From: Sinorhizobium psoraleae
GTDB taxonomy: Bacteria; Pseudomonadota; Alphaproteobacteria; Rhizobiales; Rhizobiaceae
Direction of reading: 5' to 3'
NCBI RefSeq assembly: GCF_013283645.1
Contig: NZ_JABEKV010000001.1
Location: forward strand, 1-64,000
DNA length: 64,000 nucleotides
The translations under genes were made by a program, and so were the position numbers. Shown here piece by piece: positions 57,256 to 64,000 of the stretch (positions are counted from its first letter, which is position 1; each line of letters opens with the position of its first letter). The notes beneath the pieces are model-generated. The model was given only the letters and a program-made list of their open reading frames with translations. It was not told the DNA's origin and ran no database searches.

Positions 57256-58089
57256 TTAGCCGGAAATTCCATAAAAGCGGGCCGCTGTGTGGGAAAAGAC
57301 ACTCTCCTTCTCTGACGACGTGAGATGCGCCGTCAGTTCCTGCGCCGCAGCAAACCATGCACCATAATCCGCGTCGAGCAGCACCACCGGCCAGTCGCTT
57401 CCGAACATCACGCGATCCGGCCCAAAGACATCGAGGAGATGCGCTGCATAGGGCTTAAGTCTTTCGACCGACCAGCCGGCTCCAGCCTCCGTCACTAGCC
57501 CCGAGAGCTTGACGTGGACATTCGGGCGACGCGCGAGCGCTGCCATATCGGACCGCCAGGGCTCCAGCTCTCCCGCGGCGATAAAGGGCTTGGCGCCGTG
57601 GTCGACGACGATCGCAAGCTCGGGCACCTCATCGGCAAGGGTCGCGATGACAGGCAAATGCCGCGGCTGGATCAAGGCGTCGAACCTGAGGTCCAATTGC
57701 GGTAACGCCTGCAGCGTGACAATCGCCCGCGGCTGCAGGATCCAGGCAGTCTCCACGATGCCTTGCAGCATCGGTCGGATGCCCTTGAACTTCCGGTGGG
57801 CCGTAAGACGGCTGATCTCCGAAATGGCATCGTTGGCCAGAATATTGACCCAACCGACCACGGCGGCGACCGTATCCTCCCGTTCTGCAAGCGCAAGCAG
57901 GAACTCGGTTTCCTCGACGTTCGGCGCGGCCTGAACGAGGACGGTTCGCGAAATTCCTGACGCCGCGAGGTGAGGCTTGAGGTCGCCAGGTCCGAAATCA
58001 CGGTAAATCGGCGCCAGATCGGGCACCGGCCAGTCGTTATGGCCAAGGCCGAGCGTCCAGTAGTGCTGGTGAGCATCGATGAAGGTCAT
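57256..58089 (-). CDS. Amidohydrolase, probable sugar lactonase (L-fuconolactonase type)
   Basis: The 277-residue protein is an amidohydrolase-2 barrel (COG3618 type) with the metal-binding N-terminal motif FIDAHQHYWTL and later VVDHGAKPFI and MFGSDWPVVLLD. Members of this group hydrolyse L-fucono-, L-rhamnono- and related lactones. The position after a sugar ABC importer and a zinc dehydrogenase, with an aldo/keto reductase upstream, supports a lactonase in a non-phosphorylated sugar pathway. It overlaps the dehydrogenase gene by four bases. Confidence 0.86.
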   Translation of the reverse strand: MTFIDAHQHYWTLGLGHNDWPVPDLAPIYRDFGPGDLKPHLAASGISRTVLVQAAPNVEETEFLLALAEREDTVAAVVGWVNILANDAISEISRLTAHRKFKGIRPMLQGIVETAWILQPRAIVTLQALPQLDLRFDALIQPRHLPVIATLADEVPELAIVVDHGAKPFIAAGELEPWRSDMAALARRPNVHVKLSGLVTEAGAGWSVERLKPYAAHLLDVFGPDRVMFGSDWPVVLLDADYGAWFAAAQELTAHLTSSEKESVFSHTAARFYGISG

Positions 58090-59108
58090 GCAGCACCCAC
58101 GTTTATCACCGCCTTGACCAGACCGGACTTGTCATGCGCCCAGCGCGGCAGATCGTGCACCGCCTGATCGAGTGTCGTGCGATGGGTGATCAGCGCATCG
58201 ATCGGGACCAAGCCATCGCGAAGCGACGCAATGACATGATCGAAATCCACACGCGTGGCGTTGCGGCTGGCGACCAAGGTCATCTCGCGTTTGTGAAATT
58301 CCGGGTCTGAGAAACGGATATCGTCCTTGACCACACTGACGAAGACGAGCGTTCCGCCATGGGCGACGTGGGCAAACGACCGTTCCATCGACGTTCCGTT
58401 GCCTGTCGCGTCGAAAACGACATCGAAGCCATCGCCATCCGTCGCCTGCGCGACCGCACGTTCAACGTCATTGTCGGCAACGATGCGATGCGCGAAGCCA
58501 AGCCCGTCGGCGGCGAAGTCCAGTCGTTCGGCACTCGTATCGAGAAGGGTGACGCTGTGTCCGGCGATCCGGGAAAAGATCGCGGTTCCGAGGCCGATCG
58601 GACCGGCGCCGATGACGAGCGAACGGGCACCGGGCGCGGCGTTCGACCGGCGCACCGCATGGGCTCCGATCGCCAGGAATTCGACCGCAGCGGCAGCTTC
58701 GGGCGATAGATCCTGAGCCGGATAGAGATTTTGTTCCGGCATCATGATCTCCTCGCAGAAGGCGCCATCGGTGTGAACGCCGAGAACACGGATCGCCGTG
58801 CAGCAATTCGGCTTTCCGCTTCGGCAGGCCACACAGGTTCCGCAGGAGAGATAGGGATTGACCACCACCAGCGTCCCGGGCGCGAGGGACGTCTCGGGGC
58901 CGGCTTCGATCACCTTCGCCGAAATCTCGTGCCCCATCACGCGAGGATATTGCAGGAAGGGGTGCTTGCCTTCGAAGATGTGATAGTCGGTACCGCAGAT
59001 CCCGACATGGCTGACGGCGAGGCGGGCCCAGCCGACGGCGGGTGCCCCCGGTCGGTTCCGGTCGACGATCTCGAGGCGCCCGGGTTCCGGGCAGAGAATG
59101 GCTTTCAT
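58086..59108 (-). CDS. Zinc-dependent alcohol/sugar-acid dehydrogenase
   Basis: The 340-residue medium-chain dehydrogenase has catalytic zinc ligands in VGICGTDYHIF and GHE, a structural zinc lobe CGTCVACRSGKPNCC, and the NAD(P) loop VIGAGPIGLGT. The type is close to sorbitol, L-gulonate/L-galactonate and related polyol or sugar-acid dehydrogenases. It lies between the permease gene and the lactonase-type gene of a sugar operon; the natural substrate is inferred only as a sugar acid or polyol of that pathway. Confidence 0.87.
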   Translation of the reverse strand: MKAILCPEPGRLEIVDRNRPGAPAVGWARLAVSHVGICGTDYHIFEGKHPFLQYPRVMGHEISAKVIEAGPETSLAPGTLVVVNPYLSCGTCVACRSGKPNCCTAIRVLGVHTDGAFCEEIMMPEQNLYPAQDLSPEAAAAVEFLAIGAHAVRRSNAAPGARSLVIGAGPIGLGTAIFSRIAGHSVTLLDTSAERLDFAADGLGFAHRIVADNDVERAVAQATDGDGFDVVFDATGNGTSMERSFAHVAHGGTLVFVSVVKDDIRFSDPEFHKREMTLVASRNATRVDFDHVIASLRDGLVPIDALITHRTTLDQAVHDLPRWAHDKSGLVKAVINVGAA

Positions 59109-59121
59109 GCGTGAACCCCGA

Positions 59122-60099
59122 TCATCGCTCGCCTCGCCGCCGGAGCTGGTCGAAGTAGACGATGACGATAATGAGCAGCCCGGTGATGACGCGCTGCCAG
59201 AAGGAATTGACGTTCATGAGATTGGCGCCGTTGTTTATCGTCGCCAGAATGAAGGCGCCGAGCAGCGGGCCGTGGACCGAACCGACGGCGCCGAAAAGGC
59301 TCGTGCCGCCGATCACCGACGAGGCTATCGCTTGCAGTTCCCAGCCCTCCGCCTGCGTGGCGTTGCCGATGCCGATGCGCGAGGCAAGCAGCAGGCCGAC
59401 AAAGGCGGCGCAGGTCGACGACAGGATATAGGCGAGATAGATCGTGCGGTTGACGTTGACGCCGGAAAGGCGGGCCGCCTCGCTGTTCGAGCCGACAGCA
59501 AAGAGATAGCGACCGAAACGGCTGAGGTGCAGGAAGATATATGCCGGCACGGCGACGACGATCACCATCCAGAACAGGCTCGGCACACCGAGAAAATCGG
59601 CCCGCGAGAAATTGGTGAAGGCTTCGTTGGTGATCGATATCGTCGAGCCGTTGGTGATGAGCAGGCCGATGCCGCGCAGCGACGTCAGCGTTGCCAGCGT
59701 GATGATGAAGGGCGGCAGGCCCATGCGGACGATAGCGAAGGCGTGGAACGCGCCGATCAGGACGCCGATCGCCAAGGTGGCGATGAGGGCAAGCCAGAGC
59801 GGAACACCGGCGGCAAGCAGCCATGCGACTATGACGCTGGTGAAACCGACCACGGCTCCGACCGAGAGGTCGATGCCGGCGGTGATGATCACGAAGGTCT
59901 GGCCGACGGCAAGGATTGCCGTCATCGCTCCCTGGCGCAGCAGGTTGCTGATGTTGTTCGGCGTCCAGAAGCTGTTGGTCGCGAACCCGAGGAGCAGCCA
60001 GAGGAAGAGCAGGAGCCCCAGCAACGTCAGGCCGAACAGGATGCTGATCCCTTTCCTCGGCGTCGGCCCCGTGCTGCTTTCTACCGTTTCCACACTCAT
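59122..60099 (-). CDS. Sugar ABC transporter permease, RbsC type
   Basis: The 325-residue inner-membrane permease has eight to ten hydrophobic helices and the family segment TAGIDLSVGAVVGFTSV with a C-terminal VHGPLLGAFILATINNGANLM, both typical of RbsC-like permeases of the CUT2 sugar group. It lies 40 bases after the ATPase gene and 13 bases before the dehydrogenase gene. Confidence 0.93.
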   Translation of the reverse strand: MSVETVESSTGPTPRKGISILFGLTLLGLLLFLWLLLGFATNSFWTPNNISNLLRQGAMTAILAVGQTFVIITAGIDLSVGAVVGFTSVIVAWLLAAGVPLWLALIATLAIGVLIGAFHAFAIVRMGLPPFIITLATLTSLRGIGLLITNGSTISITNEAFTNFSRADFLGVPSLFWMVIVVAVPAYIFLHLSRFGRYLFAVGSNSEAARLSGVNVNRTIYLAYILSSTCAAFVGLLLASRIGIGNATQAEGWELQAIASSVIGGTSLFGAVGSVHGPLLGAFILATINNGANLMNVNSFWQRVITGLLIIVIVYFDQLRRRGER

Positions 60100-60139
60100 C
60101 TCGTTCCTCCCTGCAGTCCCTTATGCCTGTTTCTCGCAA

Positions 60140-61693
60140 TCACGCGCCGATCGCCTGCGCCAGCACCTCTTCGTGGCTGGCCGTGCGGTAGCCGTGGCTT
60201 CCCACAACCCGCCCCTGCCGGAAGACATGCAGCCGGTCCGACAGTTCGTAAACCTCGGGCAAGTAGGAGGAGATCAGGATAATGCCCGCTCCCTTCTCCA
60301 GCAGCCGCGAGAAAAGCCGATAGATTTCCGCCTTGGTGCCGACATCGACGCCGACGGTCGGTTCGTCGAAGATGAACAGCTTTGCCCCGTGGCTCAGCCA
60401 TTTGCCGATGACGATCTTCTGCTGGTTGCCGCCAGACATGGCCGATGCCAGCACCCGGCGTGACGGCGTCTTGATCTTCAGATCCCTGATCTGGCGCTCG
60501 GCATTTGCGGCCTCTTCGGCACGGTTGATCGTCAGCCCGCGCGTCAGCCTGCGGAAAACCGGCAAGTTGATGTTGAGCCCGATCGGCAGGTTGAGGCAGA
60601 GGCCCTGGTCACGACGGCTCTCGGGCGCAAGCGCGATGCCGAGTTCCATCGCCTTTCGCTCACTGTCGATCTCGACCTTCCTGCCCTGCCAGAAGACCTC
60701 TCCTGCGCTGAGCCGATGGCGCCCGTAAAGGCCGAGCGCAAATTCGCTGCGGCCGGCACCGATCAGGCCGTAAAGACCGACGATCTCGCCGGCCCTGACC
60801 GTCAGCGACACGTCGGCGAAGCCTGGACCGCTCAGCCCTCGCGCCTCGATGAGTGTCTCGCCTGCGGTAAAATGCTCCTTGTGATAAATCTGTTCGATCG
60901 TGCGATTGATCATCAGCGCGATCAGTTCGGCCTCGTTCGTCTCGCCGATCGCCCGCGTGCCGACATGGGTGCCGTCTCGCAGAACGGAGACGCGGTCGGC
61001 AAGTTCGAACACTTCCTCCAGGCGGTGGCTGATGTAGACGATCGTGACGCCTTCACTCTGCAGCCGGCGAATGAGGCGGAACAGTTGTTCGGATTCCTGT
61101 CGCGTGAGATAGGCCGTCGGCTCGTCGAAGATCAGGAACTGCGTGCCGCGCATCGCCGCGCGGGCGGTCGCGACCAGCTGCTGCTGGCCGATCGTCAGGC
61201 TGCCGAGCACCGCACCTGCGGGCAGGTTGAAGCCGAGATCGTCAAGCACCCCTTGGGCGGCGTCGGTCATCGCGCGCTTCCGCATCAGCCCGCGCCTGTT
61301 CATCTCGTCGCCAAGAAACATGTTGGCCGCGACGGAAAGATGCGGGCAGAGCACGACTTCCTGATGGACGGCATTGATGCCGCGCGAAATCGCCTCATTG
61401 GGACTTGCGAGTTGAACGGGCTCGCCGCACCATAGGATCTCGCCCGAGGTTCGGGTTATCACACCGGTGAGCAGTTTGATCAGCGTCGACTTGCCGGCGC
61501 CGTTTTCACCGACGATCGCATGGACCTCGCCGGAGAGAAAGGTAATGGTCGCGGGCTTCAGTGCTTCGACGGCACCGTAATTCTTCCGCAGACTGTGCAA
61601 TTCGAGGATCGGTTCACCCTTGGGAACGGGATGGCCGGCAGGCGTTCTCGGCTTGCCCTCGTGTCGATGGCCGACCTCGTGAAGTCCAATCAT
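60140..61693 (-). CDS. Sugar ABC transporter ATP-binding protein, RbsA type
   Basis: The 517-residue protein has two tandem ATPase domains as in CUT2 sugar importers. The first is canonical: Walker A GENGAGKST, signature LTIGQQQLVATARAAM and Walker B LIFDEPTAYL. The second has a degenerate P-loop (YGLIGAGRSE), signature MSGGNQQKIVIGKWL and FDEPTVGVDVG. GAGGAGGAGG precedes the ATG at 61693. It is separated from the binding-protein gene by a hairpin-bearing spacer. Confidence 0.94.
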   Translation of the reverse strand: MIGLHEVGHRHEGKPRTPAGHPVPKGEPILELHSLRKNYGAVEALKPATITFLSGEVHAIVGENGAGKSTLIKLLTGVITRTSGEILWCGEPVQLASPNEAISRGINAVHQEVVLCPHLSVAANMFLGDEMNRRGLMRKRAMTDAAQGVLDDLGFNLPAGAVLGSLTIGQQQLVATARAAMRGTQFLIFDEPTAYLTRQESEQLFRLIRRLQSEGVTIVYISHRLEEVFELADRVSVLRDGTHVGTRAIGETNEAELIALMINRTIEQIYHKEHFTAGETLIEARGLSGPGFADVSLTVRAGEIVGLYGLIGAGRSEFALGLYGRHRLSAGEVFWQGRKVEIDSERKAMELGIALAPESRRDQGLCLNLPIGLNINLPVFRRLTRGLTINRAEEAANAERQIRDLKIKTPSRRVLASAMSGGNQQKIVIGKWLSHGAKLFIFDEPTVGVDVGTKAEIYRLFSRLLEKGAGIILISSYLPEVYELSDRLHVFRQGRVVGSHGYRTASHEEVLAQAIGA

Positions 61694-61953
61694 GAAAGCC
61701 TCCTCCTCGGCAGCGCCTTGCTTCAAAGCCGGCTGCGGCGCTGCAATACCTCAGAAACTGCGCATAACCCCGAAATCGCTTACAACTCCCGGGGTTATGC
61801 GCCGACCCGGAAGGGCGACGGCGCCCCCTCGAACCTGCTGTCGCCTCGTCCGGATCCTTAGATCGTTCCACCGTGTCGCCGACGCAGTGAAACGATCTAA
61901 CTCTTTGAGACTTTGGCAATTCCGGACGGAAAAACCGTCACACCGGAATTGCT
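61694..61953. repeat. Hairpin and repeat spacer between binding-protein and ATPase genes
   Basis: The 260-base spacer has a perfect 13-bp hairpin, GCGCATAACCCCG (61760-61772) with CGGGGTTATGCGC (61790-61802), and then copy 2 of the 'GCAATTCCGGACGGA' repeat. That copy (61858-61955) begins with a 14-bp imperfect stem TTAGATCGTTCCAC / GTGAAACGATCTAA and ends CCGGAATTGCTT. No gene is present. Such hairpins after a binding-protein gene often protect its mRNA and lower downstream expression. Confidence 0.7.
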
Positions 61954-62943
61954 TCAGTTCACCTTCGGATTCAGAAGCGCATCGATTTTCGGATCGGCCA
62001 TGTTGGCCTTGGTGACGAGGTTCGCGCCGGTATCGACATTGGCTTCGACCTTCTCGCCCTTCGAGACCGCAAGCGCCGTCTTTACGCCATCATAACCCAT
62101 GCGATAGGGATCCTGTACCACCAGACCCGCCAGCACGCCTTCTTTCAGGAAGCCGACCGTCTTCTCGTCGCTGTCGAAGCCGATCACCTTGATCTTGTCG
62201 CCGAGCTTGTTCTCGGCGATCGCCTGGCCGACGCCCTGCGCCATGATCAGATTGGAGGCGAAGACGCCGACGAGATTCGGATTGGCGGTGATCAGGTCGG
62301 TCATCATATTGAGGCCGGTCGTTGCCTGACCATCGGCATATTTGTCGGCAACGACCTTGAAGCCCGGATACTTGGTCTTGACCTGATCGAGGAAACCTTC
62401 ACGGCGCTGATCGAGAGAGCCGACGCCGGGCAGGCTGGTGATGATGGCGATTTCGCCTTCCTCCTTACCGGTTGCCTCCTTGATCGCCGCGGCGAGCCCG
62501 TCGGCGGCAATACGACCGCCCTGGACGTTGTCGGTCGTCAGGAACGAGGTGAAGGCCTTCGAGTCTGCCGCCGAATCGATGCCGATGATCGGGACCGACT
62601 TTGCTGCCTCGTCGATCGGCTTGCCAAGCGCCTTGAACTCGGTCGGCGAGATCACGACTGCGGCCGGCGAGCCGGCGACGGCGTTTTCAAGGATGCTGAT
62701 CTGGCCGTTGATGTCCGATTCGGACTGAGCGCCAAGTTCCGGCACGTTCACGCCGAGGTCCTTGCCGGCGGCGCGCGCGCCCGCGAGAACGATCTGCCAG
62801 TAGAAGGAAGTGGTGTCCTTCACGATGATCGGGATGGTGACGTCCTGGGCGAAGGACGCGACCGGCGCCATGGTGGCGAGGAATGCGGCACCGGCAAGTG
62901 CGGTGAAGGCACGGCGGGACAGAATGTGCTTGGTTATGCTCAT
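61954..62943 (-). CDS. Sugar ABC transporter substrate-binding protein, RbsB type
   Basis: The 329-residue protein has a twin-arginine-like/Sec N-terminus (SRRAFTALAGAAFLATMAPV) with cleavage after SFAQ, then the periplasmic-binding-protein type 4 fold typical of pentose and deoxyhexose binders: IPIIVKDTTSFYWQIVLAGA, VVISPTEFKALGKPIDEA, IIGIDSAADSKAF and VIGFDSDEKTV. AGAGGAGAA precedes the ATG at 62943. It is the first transport gene after the aldo/keto reductase on the same strand. Confidence 0.93.
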   Translation of the reverse strand: MSITKHILSRRAFTALAGAAFLATMAPVASFAQDVTIPIIVKDTTSFYWQIVLAGARAAGKDLGVNVPELGAQSESDINGQISILENAVAGSPAAVVISPTEFKALGKPIDEAAKSVPIIGIDSAADSKAFTSFLTTDNVQGGRIAADGLAAAIKEATGKEEGEIAIITSLPGVGSLDQRREGFLDQVKTKYPGFKVVADKYADGQATTGLNMMTDLITANPNLVGVFASNLIMAQGVGQAIAENKLGDKIKVIGFDSDEKTVGFLKEGVLAGLVVQDPYRMGYDGVKTALAVSKGEKVEANVDTGANLVTKANMADPKIDALLNPKVN

Positions 62944-63014
62944 CGGGTTTCTCCTCTCAAGTAACACCTCGTTCCGTTATCGAATGCGATCCGCAAGGTG
63001 CATACGGATCGATC

Positions 63015-63028
63015 TTTTATCTATAAAA
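63015..63028. promoter_or_regulatory. Candidate operator upstream of the sugar transporter
   Basis: TTTTATCTATAAAA has perfect 6-bp arms (TTTTAT / ATAAAA) around a two-base centre and lies about 75 bases before the binding-protein ATG in an otherwise GC-rich gap. It could be a repressor or activator site for the operon. No regulator gene is in the window. Confidence 0.35.
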
Positions 63029-63206
63029 AACAGATTGGCACGCTAGCGCAGTGAATTTGAAATGGCAAGCCGTTCTGCCGATCCCATTCATCGCGTTCCT
63101 CCCAGACGCAACAACATGTTTTCATAGGCATTTCCGGAGGGGCCACGGGCGTGCCGATGTCCCGGTTTGCCGCCGCGCCGACATCAAGTCAGCGCAACGG
63201 CACCTG

Positions 63207-64000
63207 TCAGGCCCGTACCGCCTCCAGCCCGAGTTCGGGCGCGACAAGCGTGTAAGGCTCGAAGGCGGCGAAGTCTTCCGCCGCGATCTTCTGTCGGGTG
63301 AGTTCCATATTGCGCTCGAGGCTCGCGGGCTTCGCAGTGCCGAGCAGCACCGAAGCGACCTGCGGACTGGCAAGCGGAAATTGGAGCGCAGGTGCCGCAA
63401 GCGGCATGCCGCGGTCGCGTGCGATCTTTTCCATCGCACCAACCCGCGTTCGCACGTCTTCGCTGGCCGGCATATAGTCGAAATGGGCGCCTTCGACCGG
63501 TCCGGTGGCGAGAATACCGGAATTGAACACACCGCCAACAACGAGCGACGTCCCCTTCTCCTCGCAAAGCGGAAGCAACTCGGCGACCGCCGAGCGGTCG
63601 AGAAGCGTGTAGCGCCCGGCCAGGAGAATGCAGTCGATATCGGCCCGCCGCATGACCTCAAGGCAGACCGGCACTTCGTTGACGCCCAATCCATAGGCCG
63701 AGATGACGCCGCCAGACTTCAGCTCTTCCAGGGCCTTCAGGCCGGAATCCATCAGTTGCCGCAAAAACACGGCATTCTTCGCGGCGCCGTGGGTGTAGAC
63801 GCCGATGTCATGGACATAGAGGATGTCGATGCGATTGAGACCGAGGCGGGCGTAGCTGAACTCGACGGACCGCATGATCGCGTCATAGCTGTAATCGAAG
63901 GTGACGTCGAAATTCAGCGGTTTGACGTAGGAATAGTCCGGAACCGCGCCTTCCGGGACCGGGTGAAGCAGGCGGCCCACCTTTGTCGAAAGCACGAAGC
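63207..64000 (-). CDS. Aldo/keto reductase, probable sugar 1-dehydrogenase (5' end outside window)
   Basis: At least 264 C-terminal residues of an aldo/keto reductase are present; the start lies beyond the right edge. The visible part begins FVLSTKVGRLL, includes VEFSYARLGLNRIDILYVHD and ISAYGLGVNEVPV, and ends with the family's C-terminal SLERNMELTRQKI. This subgroup includes L-fucose/D-threo-aldose 1-dehydrogenase, which makes a lactone from the sugar, the substrate for the lactonase-type gene downstream. The initial metal- and Tyr/Lys/His active site is mostly outside the window, so the call relies on similarity and context. Confidence 0.85.
   Translation of the reverse strand, partial: FVLSTKVGRLLHPVPEGAVPDYSYVKPLNFDVTFDYSYDAIMRSVEFSYARLGLNRIDILYVHDIGVYTHGAAKNAVFLRQLMDSGLKALEELKSGGVISAYGLGVNEVPVCLEVMRRADIDCILLAGRYTLLDRSAVAELLPLCEEKGTSLVVGGVFNSGILATGPVEGAHFDYMPASEDVRTRVGAMEKIARDRGMPLAAPALQFPLASPQVASVLLGTAKPASLERNMELTRQKIAAEDFAAFEPYTLVAPELGLEAVRA

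Overview
This GC-rich window reads as part of the main chromosome of a Rhizobiales bacterium close to Sinorhizobium/Ensifer. That rests on inference from gene content and order: actS-actR, glcB, hslV-GNAT-hslU divergent from hisB-hisH-hisA-hisF-hisE-coaA, pckA divergent from chvI-chvG-hprK-EIIA-HPr-ahcY, then divL, tsaE/amgK-murU, addB-addA, trxA, folC, accD and trpA-trpB-trpF. Several palindromic repeat families common in rhizobial intergenic DNA are also present. No rRNA, tRNA, phage, IS transposase or CRISPR array was seen.

Layout. 0.3-7.5 kb (+): an ornithine-cyclodeaminase-family enzyme, an uncharacterised YnjBCD-type ABC importer and the helicase HrpB. 7.5-11 kb: the ActS/ActR redox/acid two-component pair, an MmcB-family nuclease on the minus strand and a lipoprotein L,D-transpeptidase. 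11-18.5 kb (-): malate synthase G, a repeat-filled gap, an orphan hydantoinase/oxoprolinase, an orphan cytochrome P450 and a DUF1402 secreted protein. 18.7-26.3 kb: hslVU with an embedded acetyltransferase (-), divergent from the histidine operon ending in coaA (+). 26.5-30.3 kb (-): alkB, a BON-LysM protein, arfB and pckA. 30.6-36.2 kb (+): ChvI/ChvG, a short HPr kinase, EIIA-Man, HPr and S-adenosylhomocysteine hydrolase. 36.5-48.6 kb (+): DivL (a pseudo-histidine-kinase with Tyr in its H-box), a TsaE-AmgK fusion with MurU, AddB/AddA and thioredoxin. 48.7-53.8 kb (-): folC, accD and trpABF. 54-57 kb: a tiny YqaE/Pmp3 membrane protein, a YgjP-type metalloprotein, DUF2852 and an intracellular PHB depolymerase. 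57.2-64 kb (-): a sugar locus (aldo/keto reductase running off the right edge, binding protein, ATPase, permease, Zn-dehydrogenase, lactonase-type amidohydrolase) that fits oxidative catabolism of L-fucose or a related sugar.

How the genes fit together. Much of the window is core physiology plus envelope and cell-cycle signalling. ChvG/ChvI is followed at once by a regulatory PTS (HprK/EIIA/HPr) and sits beside divergent pckA, joining envelope stress to carbon status. DivL lies directly upstream of a peptidoglycan-recycling pair. AddAB and TrxA cover recombination and redox; accD and folC follow the trp genes.

I did not find a clear, wholly undescribed multi-gene system. The most distinctive signals are the DivL H-box tyrosine, the TsaE-AmgK fusion with MurU, an AccD that has lost three of four zinc-ribbon cysteines, two mutually exclusive hairpins in the ahcY leader, an acetyltransferase translationally nested between hslV and hslU, and a multi-copy palindromic element including a back-to-back compound copy between hslV and hisB. 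All functional calls come from reading sequence and motifs; no database search was possible.
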